Source: Candidatus Moraniibacteriota bacterium
Lineage (GTDB): Bacteria > Patescibacteriota > Minisyncoccia > Moranbacterales > GWC2-37-73
DNA length: 6,334 nucleotides
NCBI GenBank assembly: GCA_003510895.1
Contig: DOKE01000010.1
Location: 7,283-13,616, forward strand
Reading direction: 5' to 3'
The notes beneath the pieces were generated by a model. It did not search any database and was not told the DNA's origin. It worked only from the letters and a program-made list of their open reading frames with translations. Within the stretch, counting starts at the first letter, position 1. Each line of letters opens with the position of its first letter. A program made the position numbers and the translations under genes. Shown here piece after piece: positions 1-5,020 of this stretch.

Positions 1-882
1 TATAATATTGGAAAGATTATGGCGACCGGGAATTTTTATATCGGAAAAATTAGCTATTTTTTTCACGTCGATTCCGTTGTTGAGATACACTGCTTCATTT
101 TCAACAAAAACCGATTTTTTATCCTTGATTGGAGAATATGAAAACCGAAACATTTGCGATGGAGCCGTTTTGGCAGCTTCGACAACCTTTTCATCATCCT
201 GATTAATAACGAGCCAGTCTTTTGGCTTCTGAAATAAAAATATATTTTTCTTGTCCTCAATATAATCATTCATAGTTTTATAATAATTGAGGTGATCTCT
301 CAGAATATTTTTGAAAACAGCAATATGCGGGCTCAGTTTGTTTCTTCCTAAAGCAGAAAGACGCCAACTAGAAAGTTCGAAAACCACCACTGAATCTTTT
401 TTGAGAAGCGCCAATTTGTCCAAAACGGAAATTTGTCCTATGCCAACCTTGATAACATTTTTTCCGGAAGATTTAATAATTTCATAAATAAAAGTGGCAA
501 TAGTTGTTTTTCCTTTTGAACCGGTAACGCCAATTATCGGATTCTTGCACAATTTGAAAAATATACTGGAATCAATCTCCACAGGAACTCCGGCATCCAA
601 AGCTAATTTCACATTTTTATCCGTCCAAGATGCTCCGGGAGTTTTAATAACCATATCAACTTTGGTAAAATCTTCCGGTCGGTGCTGACCCAAAACATAT
701 TGAATATTTTTGACATCCTTGAGTTTTTCCAAAGACGGAGCCAACTGTTCTCTGGTTTTAATATCTGTCACAATCACTTTCGCCCCGCAAGAAGACAAGA
801 ATTTGACTGTTCCCACTCCGCCTCCGTGAAGACCAAGTCCAAAAACAGTTATTTTTTTCCCTTTAAAAAAAGAGGTGTTCAT
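1..882 (-). CDS. murD: UDP-N-acetylmuramoylalanine--D-glutamate ligase (MurD), C-terminal part off the window edge
   Basis: This is the cytoplasmic Mur ligase that uses ATP to add D-glutamate to UDP-MurNAc-L-Ala during peptidoglycan precursor synthesis. The visible 294 codons cover the N-terminal Rossmann-like UDP-binding domain (GLGLHGGG, residues 15-22) and most of the central ATPase domain. That domain shows the P-loop GVTGSKGKTT (118-127), FELSSWRLS (168-176), the DHL motif of NILRDHLNYY (192-201), and PGRHNLSNI (285-293) at the entry to the C-terminal domain. The usual family length is about 440-460 residues, so roughly a third is missing to the left. The ATG at 882-880 is the natural start, a few residues before the first strand; no Shine-Dalgarno sequence precedes it. 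It lies 55 nt downstream of the amidohydrolase gene. The P-loop reads SKGKT where TNGKT is common, and the ELSS segment continues WRL rather than FQL. MurD is favoured over MurC, MurE and MurF by the N-terminal motif and ELSS; confidence is high. Confidence 0.93.
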   Translation of the reverse strand, partial: MNTSFFKGKKITVFGLGLHGGGVGTVKFLSSCGAKVIVTDIKTREQLAPSLEKLKDVKNIQYVLGQHRPEDFTKVDMVIKTPGASWTDKNVKLALDAGVPVEIDSSIFFKLCKNPIIGVTGSKGKTTIATFIYEIIKSSGKNVIKVGIGQISVLDKLALLKKDSVVVFELSSWRLSALGRNKLSPHIAVFKNILRDHLNYYKTMNDYIEDKKNIFLFQKPKDWLVINQDDEKVVEAAKTAPSQMFRFSYSPIKDKKSVFVENEAVYLNNGIDVKKIANFSDIKIPGRHNLSNII

Positions 883-900
883 TGTTATTGATATCAAACA

Positions 901-925
901 TTGAGTTATGAAAAATTTAACTCAA
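901..925 (-). other. Small inverted repeat between amidohydrolase and murD
   Basis: TTGAGTTA (901-908) and TAACTCAA (918-925) form a perfect 8-bp stem around a 9-nt loop. In the leftward transcript the hairpin sits after the amidohydrolase stop and ends 18 nt before the murD start. There is no T-run after it on either strand, so it does not look like an intrinsic terminator. It could affect mRNA processing or murD translation, or be chance in AT-rich DNA. Confidence 0.4.
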
Positions 926-937
926 AAATCGACAAGA

Positions 938-2533
938 TTAAAATTCAAACATTGAAGATGATTTTCTTCGAAGAACCGCGCCCGGTCTGACCTCCGTAAC
1001 ATTTCCATCATCAACTACCACCTTACCATTTATAATCACCCAGTCAATACCTTGCGAATATTGATAGGGATCTTCGACTGTCGCCAGGTCTTGAATTTTT
1101 TTCTTATCAAAAATAATAATATCGGCAAAATTTTCTTCTTTCAGTATGCCTCTTTTTTCAAAATTAAATTTTTCCGCCGGCAAACCGCTCATTTTTCTAA
1201 TCGCCTCTTCCCAACTCAACACTCCTTTTTCGCGAACATATTTAGCAAGAGCTTTCGGGAAAGAACCAAAATTTCTGGGATGGACAATTTCTCCGGTTTT
1301 TTTATGCTCAATTGAATATCCGGAGCCGTTGGAAGAAATGATTGAAAAAGGATTCTGAATGGCGTCTCCCACATTTTTATCACTCAAAACATCCATCATT
1401 GTAACCACGCGTCCGTCGCTGGCAATCAGAATATCCAGAATTGTTTCTTCAACTCCTTTCCCCTGGCTTTGCGCAATTTCAACAATACTCTTTCTATTAA
1501 GACTCTTATCTATCGCAGACATTGAAATATTTATTTTTGAATAATCAAAACCGGCTTCCTTCATTTCTTGAATAACTTTTTTTCTTATGTCCGGATCTTT
1601 GAGACGTTGAATCATAATTCTTTTTCCTCCTTCCGCCACCCAATCAGGAAGCAAAATATATAAAACCGAACCGGTAACCGTGTATGGATACACATCGAAA
1701 TTCACATTAATATCACTCATTCTTGCTGTTTCAATCAGATTGACTGCTTCACCCATCAAGTGCCAATGTTTTTCTCCCATAACTTTGAGATGGGAGATTT
1801 GCAAATTCACTCCGGTTTTTTGAGCTATTCCAATAGCTTCTTCCACCGCTTCAATAACTTCTCCCGCTTCCCCTCTCACGTGAGTTGTGTAAACACCGTC
1901 ATATTTTTTTACTATTTCCGCTAATCGAACTATTTCTTCTTGAGAAGCGTGTTTAGCGTGGGTATAAACAAGTCCAGTAGAAAAACCAATTGCCCCTTCT
2001 TTCAGAGCGTCTTTCAACATTTTCTCCATCAATTCAATTTCTTCCGACAACAAATCTCTCACTTCATCCCTAATAATTCCTCGCCTAAGTGTGCTGTGTC
2101 CCACAAGAGTCGCAAAATTAACCGCCAGTTTTTTTCTTTCAACTTCAGCCAAAAAATCTTTAACCGTAAGCCAGTTAAGATTAATTCCTCTGATATCCAC
2201 CCATTTCTGAATGGATTTGATAATATCCTTGTTAACCAAGGGAGCCAAAGAAGAACCACAATTTCCTCCAATAATAGTGGTTATTCCTTGACGCAAAAGA
2301 CTTTCTAATTTGGAATCAACAAAAATTCTCCAATAAGTATCCGAGTGATTATTAACATCAATAAAACCGGGGGTAACAAATCTTTCCTTGGCATCAATAA
2401 TCGTGTGCGCATTTTCATTGCTCAAATCTCCAATTTCTTTTATCTTTCCATCCCTCACGCCAATGTCTCCTCGATACATCGGATGACCGGTTCCATCAAT
2501 TATGATTCCGTTTTTAATAACGATGTCGTACAT
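938..2533 (-). CDS. N-acyl-D-amino-acid deacylase-like amidohydrolase with altered metal-site residues
   Basis: This 531-residue protein belongs to the D-aminoacylase family of the amidohydrolase superfamily, whose characterised members release D-amino acids from N-acyl derivatives using zinc. Family landmarks, in order, are the N-terminal beta-sandwich start (YDIVIKNGIIIDGTG), PGFID (55-59), GGNCGSSLAP (89-98), LVGHSTLR (143-150), GFSTGLVY (183-190), TTHVRGEAGEV (216-226), ISHLKVMG (246-253), VYPYTVTGS (281-289), HPRNFGSFPKAL (418-429), and the C-terminal return to the beta-sandwich ending RPGAVLRR. Expected ligands Cys92, His218 and His248 are present. The His-x-His motif reads NNH (61-63), and the Asp of the usual SDG motif is Asn402 in SSNG. 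No signal peptide is seen, so a cytoplasmic location is inferred. The length is slightly above the roughly 480-residue Alcaligenes enzyme. The start follows the rnc stop by 40 nt of A-rich sequence without a Shine-Dalgarno site. The family is secure, the substrate is not. Confidence 0.85.
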   Translation of the reverse strand: MYDIVIKNGIIIDGTGHPMYRGDIGVRDGKIKEIGDLSNENAHTIIDAKERFVTPGFIDVNNHSDTYWRIFVDSKLESLLRQGITTIIGGNCGSSLAPLVNKDIIKSIQKWVDIRGINLNWLTVKDFLAEVERKKLAVNFATLVGHSTLRRGIIRDEVRDLLSEEIELMEKMLKDALKEGAIGFSTGLVYTHAKHASQEEIVRLAEIVKKYDGVYTTHVRGEAGEVIEAVEEAIGIAQKTGVNLQISHLKVMGEKHWHLMGEAVNLIETARMSDINVNFDVYPYTVTGSVLYILLPDWVAEGGKRIMIQRLKDPDIRKKVIQEMKEAGFDYSKINISMSAIDKSLNRKSIVEIAQSQGKGVEETILDILIASDGRVVTMMDVLSDKNVGDAIQNPFSIISSNGSGYSIEHKKTGEIVHPRNFGSFPKALAKYVREKGVLSWEEAIRKMSGLPAEKFNFEKRGILKEENFADIIIFDKKKIQDLATVEDPYQYSQGIDWVIINGKVVVDDGNVTEVRPGAVLRRKSSSMFEF

Positions 2534-2555
2534 TTTTTATTTTTATTTTTATTTA
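2534..2555. repeat. Simple T-rich repeat in front of the amidohydrolase
   Basis: ATTTTT is repeated with a 6-nt period in most of the 40-nt rnc-amidohydrolase gap. On the coding strand this places an unstructured A-rich tract directly before the amidohydrolase ATG. An unpaired A-rich leader can help ribosomes bind when no Shine-Dalgarno site exists; that role is inferred. Confidence 0.45.
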
Positions 2556-2573
2556 CGCTATATTCTAATTTTA

Positions 2574-3257
2574 CTACAACCAGCCTTTTACTTCCAATCC
2601 TTTCTTGGCTGCTTCGCGTTGCGCTTCTTGCTTGGAGGCTCCTTCGCCTTCCGCCACCAATTTTTCAGCCAAATACACTCCGACCACAAAATGTCTGTCG
2701 TGATCCGGTCCCCATTCTTTTATGACTCGATAAGAAGGAGTTGTTTTTTCTTTTTCCTGAGATTTCTCTTGAAAATAACTTTTTGAATCAAGATAGGATT
2801 TGCTTTTCAAAATGTCGTCCAATTTAATAACCACGTTGTCCAAAATAAATTTCTTGGCTTCTTCATATCCTTGATCTAAATAAATAGCGCCGATAATCGC
2901 TTCTATAGAATTAGCCAGAAGATATTGCCTGGCTCTTCCGGTATCCTTGGCTTCACCCTTGCTCATCAAAAGAAATTCTTCCACTCCCAATTCTTTGGCA
3001 ATGCTAGCCAACATTTCTCCATTAACCAAAGAGGCTCGCCAAGAAGTCAGTTCCCCTTCGGGATTGCTGAATTTTCCATAAAGATATTCTGTCACCGCCA
3101 ATTCCAAAACCGCGTCGCCCAAAAATTCCAATCTTTCATTGTGATCAAGTTTGTATCCGCGATTTTCATTCAGATATGATCTGTGAGTAACCGCTTGTTG
3201 AAGAAGAGAAATTTCCTTAAATTTCACTCCGATTTTTTTAGATAAAGATTCTATCAT
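2574..3257 (-). CDS. rnc: Ribonuclease III
   Basis: RNase III cuts double-stranded RNA, chiefly rRNA precursors and structured mRNAs, as a homodimer. The 227-residue product has the family's normal length (E. coli 226) and order: a catalytic domain with the signature NERLEFLGDAVLEL (40-53), SLVNGEMLA (76-84), the second active-site helix ANSIEAIIGAIYLD (115-128), a linker, then a double-stranded-RNA-binding domain with PSYRV (174-178), EWGPDH (181-186) and GEGASKQEAQREAAKKGLE (204-222). Catalytic residues Glu41, Asp48 and Glu119 are present, but the position of E. coli Asp114 is Asn116. I chose the ATG at 3257-3255 (MIESLSKK). An in-frame ATG eight codons upstream (3281) would only add the translation of a short tandem repeat and has no family support. 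nusB lies 91 nt upstream and the amidohydrolase 40 nt downstream, with all three in the same orientation. Confidence 0.95.
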   Translation of the reverse strand: MIESLSKKIGVKFKEISLLQQAVTHRSYLNENRGYKLDHNERLEFLGDAVLELAVTEYLYGKFSNPEGELTSWRASLVNGEMLASIAKELGVEEFLLMSKGEAKDTGRARQYLLANSIEAIIGAIYLDQGYEEAKKFILDNVVIKLDDILKSKSYLDSKSYFQEKSQEKEKTTPSYRVIKEWGPDHDRHFVVGVYLAEKLVAEGEGASKQEAQREAAKKGLEVKGWL

Positions 3258-3263
3258 AAAAAT

Positions 3264-3291
3264 GCAAAACGCAAAGCGCAAAACGCAAAAA
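3264..3291. repeat. Four-copy 7-nt tandem repeat upstream of rnc
   Basis: Four contiguous heptamers begin at 3264, 3271, 3278 and 3285. The unit is GCAAAAC; the second copy is GCAAAGC and the last GCAAAAA. The array starts 7 nt upstream of the chosen rnc start, so it would form part of the mRNA just before translation begins. It also contains the in-frame upstream ATG that extends the rnc reading frame artificially. Confidence 0.85.
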
Positions 3292-3294
3292 AAA

Positions 3295-3317
3295 TTTGAG
3301 ATTTAGGCTTTGAGATT
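3295..3317. repeat. Two-copy direct repeat in the nusB-rnc gap
   Basis: TTTGAGATT occurs at 3295-3303 and again at 3309-3317, a 14-nt offset (twice seven). It directly adjoins the heptamer array and may be an older, decayed part of the same repetitive patch. Two short copies alone could be chance. Confidence 0.45.
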
Positions 3318-3348
3318 CGAATTAAATTATTTTGTGATTTTTAAGTTT

Positions 3349-3843
3349 CTATTTTTTATCAGAAATTTCTTTTGACGATTCTTCTTTTTCCTTGTGTTTT
3401 CTTGAGCTATCATCCTTAAGAGGTTCGCCTAGTTCTCGATAAATTGTGCCTAAAACTCCATTGACAAATCGAGCGCTGGATTCTCCTCCGAAAGTCTTGG
3501 CCAATTCAATCGCTTCATTAATAGCTACCTTGGGAGGGACTTCATTGTAGTCTCCATACATAAGTTCGAAAATTCCCAATCGCAAAATATTTCTGTCTAC
3601 TGCCGTAACTTGTTCTAATGGCCACTCCGGAGCGCACTTTTCAATAATCGGATCGATTTCATTTCTATGCTCAACTGTTCCTTTGGCTATTTTTTCCACG
3701 AGAGAACAATCATCCACGCCCGGAGCAAATTCACCAACATTGCGCGCAATGATTTCATCAATCATTTCATTTTTGTTGCCTCGAAAATCCCACTCAAAAA
3801 GAGCTTGCATAGCAACTGATCTTTGAAGGTGCCTATTTGCCAT
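3349..3843 (-). CDS. nusB: Transcription antitermination protein NusB
   Basis: NusB is an all-helical cytoplasmic protein that binds boxA RNA together with NusE (ribosomal protein S10) and helps RNA polymerase read through long rRNA operons. The first 140 of its 164 residues match the family along the whole length: an N-terminal Arg-rich helix (NRHLQRSVAMQALFEWDF, 3-20), VDRNILRLGIFEL (82-94), PPKVAINEAIELAK (103-116) and FVNGVLGTI (126-134). The last 20 or so residues are a Lys/Glu/Ser-rich tail, probably disordered, that is absent from the 139-residue E. coli protein. The start at 3843-3841 lies 5 nt after the rpmF stop, so the two genes are almost certainly co-transcribed and perhaps translationally coupled. 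rnc follows, so two rRNA-maturation functions sit side by side. Confidence 0.96.
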   Translation of the reverse strand: MANRHLQRSVAMQALFEWDFRGNKNEMIDEIIARNVGEFAPGVDDCSLVEKIAKGTVEHRNEIDPIIEKCAPEWPLEQVTAVDRNILRLGIFELMYGDYNEVPPKVAINEAIELAKTFGGESSARFVNGVLGTIYRELGEPLKDDSSRKHKEKEESSKEISDKK

Positions 3844-3848
3844 TTTTT

Positions 3849-4046
3849 TTATTTTTTAGCTTTTGCTTTTTTTATTGTGTTTACAACTTCGCGTCCTTTG
3901 TAGAATCCGCAAGCGGCGCAAGCCCTGTGAGGCAAAATCGGTTTTCCGCATTTAGAACAAACCTGAGTCTTGACCGGTTTAAGTTCAAATCTTTTTCTTT
4001 TCCTGTCTCTTCGGGTTTTTGTGTGTCTTTGCTTTGGTACTGACAT
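3849..4046 (-). CDS. rpmF: 50S ribosomal protein L32
   Basis: L32 is a small basic protein of the large ribosomal subunit. The 65-residue product begins MSVPKQRHTKTRRDRKR, the typical L32 opening, and carries a complete zinc-ribbon pattern: Cys30-x2-Cys33 and Cys43-x2-Cys46. The family hallmark PHRACAACGFYKGREV spans residues 39-54, and the C-terminus is Lys/Ala-rich. It is thus the zinc-binding (C+) form rather than the zinc-independent form found in some bacteria. The ATG at 4046-4044 gives the expected N-terminus; the preceding TTAAAACT contains no Shine-Dalgarno site. nusB begins 5 nt after the stop codon. rnhB ends 75 nt upstream across a spacer containing an 8-nt repeat. Confidence 0.98.
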   Translation of the reverse strand: MSVPKQRHTKTRRDRKRKRFELKPVKTQVCSKCGKPILPHRACAACGFYKGREVVNTIKKAKAKK

Positions 4047-4056
4047 AGTTTTAATT

Positions 4057-4088
4057 TAAATTGCTAAATTGTTACATCGTTAATCTAA
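4057..4088. repeat. Degenerate 8-nt tandem repeat between rnhB and rpmF
   Basis: Consecutive octamers start at 4057 (TAAATTGC), 4065 (TAAATTGT), 4073 (TACATCGT) and 4081 (TAATCTAA, weak). The first two differ at one position and the third shares most of the frame. The array fills nearly half of the 75-nt spacer and would lie in the 5' leader of rpmF if transcription starts upstream. No promoter in this spacer is clear enough to call. Confidence 0.6.
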
Positions 4089-4121
4089 GAATTCATAAAC
4101 TAACTGATTAAAAGATTATCA

Positions 4122-4841
4122 TCAATTTGCCAATCTGGCAAGAGTCTTTTTTGTCCTTTTTACTGGAGCAAAGCTTTGGCGGTGGATTTCGCAGTAGCCG
4201 TGTTTTTCCAAGGCGTCTATGTGAATTTTGGTTCCGTAGCCCTTGTGCTTGTCAAAACCATACATCGGATATTTTTTGTGCGCTTCCATCATCATTCGAT
4301 CCCTGATTACCTTAGCGATGATAGACGCGGCGGAAATTGATTTCACAATCTTATCGCCTCCAACAATTGCCATTTGTTCCATAGACAAATTAGGAATTTT
4401 TTTGTTTCCGTCAACCAGAATTATGTATTTAGTATCTTGTATCTTGTATTTAATATTTTCGGTTATTGAAATTTGGTTATTAATCGTCTTATGCAATTCT
4501 TGAATAGCTTTTTTCATTGCCAAAAAGCTGGCTTCCAGAATATTGATTCGGTCAATAGTGTGATGATCGCAAAGTCCAACGCCTACGTAAAAATGTTCTT
4601 GAATAAAATCAAAAATTTTTTCCCTTTGTTTTTCAGAAAGTTTTTTCGAATCACGCACCAAATCCCACATCATATCACTTTCCGCTTGATTCTTACTTCT
4701 TAATTCTTTATTCTTGAGCGCGACAGCGCATGCCACCACCGGTCCGGCAAGAGGACCGCGTCCAACCTCATCCACGCCCACGACAAAGCTGTACCCATCT
4801 TTAAAAAACGCCGCTTCTATTTCAAATATATCTGCTTCCAT
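4122..4841 (-). CDS. rnhB: Ribonuclease HII with two repeat-encoded insertions
   Basis: RNase HII removes RNA from RNA-DNA hybrids and begins excision of single misincorporated ribonucleotides from DNA. All four metal-binding acidic residues are present: Asp24-Glu25 in GVDEVGRGPLAGPV (22-35), Asp144 in LVDGN (142-146) and Asp163 in GGDKIVKSISAASIIAKV (161-178). DSKKLS (64-69) and GYGTKIH (201-207) are also conserved. The protein has 239 residues against 198 in E. coli. Much of the excess lies in two loops: residues about 43-53, before DSKKLS, and about 119-139, before LVDGN. Both loops coincide with 7-nt tandem repeats in the DNA (4689-4716 and 4422-4456). The stop is TGA. The ATG at 4841-4839 places the catalytic Asp at residue 24, slightly later than usual; no stronger start was found. 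It is the first gene of the leftward string, divergent from dnaE. Confidence 0.95.
   Translation of the reverse strand: MEADIFEIEAAFFKDGYSFVVGVDEVGRGPLAGPVVACAVALKNKELRSKNQAESDMMWDLVRDSKKLSEKQREKIFDFIQEHFYVGVGLCDHHTIDRINILEASFLAMKKAIQELHKTINNQISITENIKYKIQDTKYIILVDGNKKIPNLSMEQMAIVGGDKIVKSISAASIIAKVIRDRMMMEAHKKYPMYGFDKHKGYGTKIHIDALEKHGYCEIHRQSFAPVKRTKKTLARLAN
4422..4456. repeat. Five-unit 7-nt tandem repeat inside rnhB
   Basis: Heptamers start at 4422, 4429, 4436, 4443 and 4450 on the plus strand. The two central copies are identical (CTTGTAT), and the outer ones are TATGTAT, TTAGTAT and TTAATAT. On the coding strand three units equal seven codons, giving the peptide pattern KYKIQDT followed by KYIILVD. 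The array accounts for most of an extra loop of about 18 residues compared with E. coli RNase HII. Confidence 0.85.
4689..4716. repeat. Four-unit 7-nt tandem repeat inside rnhB
   Basis: Heptamers start at 4689 (ATTCTTA), 4696 (CTTCTTA), 4703 (ATTCTTT) and 4710 (ATTCTTG). They encode residues about 43-51 (KNKELRSKN) of RNase HII, a Lys-rich loop longer than in E. coli. The unit differs from the other rnhB array but has the same period. Confidence 0.8.
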
Positions 4842-4850
4842 TTCTCAATA

Positions 4851-4879
4851 TTACATCATCTGAAAAAATATGCTATACT
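4851..4879 (+). promoter_or_regulatory. Extended -10 promoter for the dnaE transcript
   Basis: TGCTATACT at 4871-4879 matches the extended -10 form TGnTATAAT with one mismatch. A weak -35-like hexamer TTACAT lies at 4851-4856 with an ideal 17-nt spacer. Transcription would start near 4886, leaving a 5' leader of about 135 nt before dnaE. It is the clearest sigma-70-type promoter in the window. It points away from rnhB; no comparable promoter for the leftward string could be called in the spacer. Confidence 0.7.
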
Positions 4880-4924
4880 TGTAATGTAAAAACATCTTGC
4901 AAAACCCAAGGAGTAATCCGGGCT

Positions 4925-4993
4925 ATGAAGATCAATACCCATATGAAAAATCTATATTTTTTTATTTATGCCTTTGCCCTATTTTTAAAGTAG
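4925..4993 (+). CDS. Possible 22-residue leader peptide upstream of dnaE
   Basis: A short frame starts with ATG at 4925 and ends with TAG at 4991-4993. It is preceded by AAGGAG (4908-4913), 11 nt from the ATG; this spacing is long but usable, and it is the best Shine-Dalgarno match I found in the window. The peptide begins MKINTH and contains a hydrophobic stretch, YFFIYAFALFL, so it would resemble a tiny membrane segment. It lies inside the presumed dnaE leader, and its stop codon falls within the 3' arm of the terminator-like hairpin. I recognise no family. A frame this short can arise by chance and hydrophobicity is expected from T-rich DNA, so the call is tentative. Confidence 0.35.
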   Translation: MKINTHMKNLYFFIYAFALFLK

Positions 4994-5003
4994 CGGCTTT
5001 TTT
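4976..5003 (+). terminator. Terminator-like hairpin just before dnaE
   Basis: GCCCTA (4976-4981) can pair with TAG (4991-4993) and GGC (4995-4997), leaving one bulged C, and inner T/A pairs can extend the stem. A run of six T follows (4998-5003). This is the form of a weak intrinsic terminator. It lies between the promoter at 4851-4879 and the dnaE ATG at 5021, with no room for another promoter after it. It would therefore act as an attenuator or be leaky. The stem is short and only partly GC-rich. Confidence 0.45.
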
Positions 5004-5020
5004 ATTTGATAAGTAAATTT

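Noticed and set aside
901..925. Hairpin as a terminator between the amidohydrolase and murD
   Set aside because: The stem is AT-rich and no T-run follows it in either direction; it is listed only as an inverted repeat.
1940..2308. Open frame of 122 codons on the plus strand, and neighbouring plus-strand frames at 2345-2725 and 2502-2786
   Set aside because: They lie opposite the well-supported amidohydrolase and rnc genes, have no recognisable motifs, and show the low-complexity Phe/Ser-rich look of antisense AT-rich frames.
3258..3281. Longer rnc start at 3281
   Set aside because: The eight added residues are only translated heptamer repeat; RNase III proteins normally begin close to the MIESLSKK point, and the total length then matches the family.
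3264..4716. The short repeats as a CRISPR array or insertion-sequence ends
   Set aside because: Units are 7-8 nt with no spacers, and there is no transposase, terminal inverted repeat or cas gene in the window.
4851..4889. Spaced inverted repeat TTACAT / ATGTAA flanking the dnaE -10 region as a possible operator
   Set aside because: Six-base arms 27 nt apart are likely by chance in AT-rich DNA, and one arm is already explained as a -35-like hexamer.
4886..5003. A known riboswitch or SRP/6S/tmRNA-type RNA in the dnaE leader
   Set aside because: I could not match the leader to any conserved motif I know for these classes, and no strong multi-stem fold was visible by eye.
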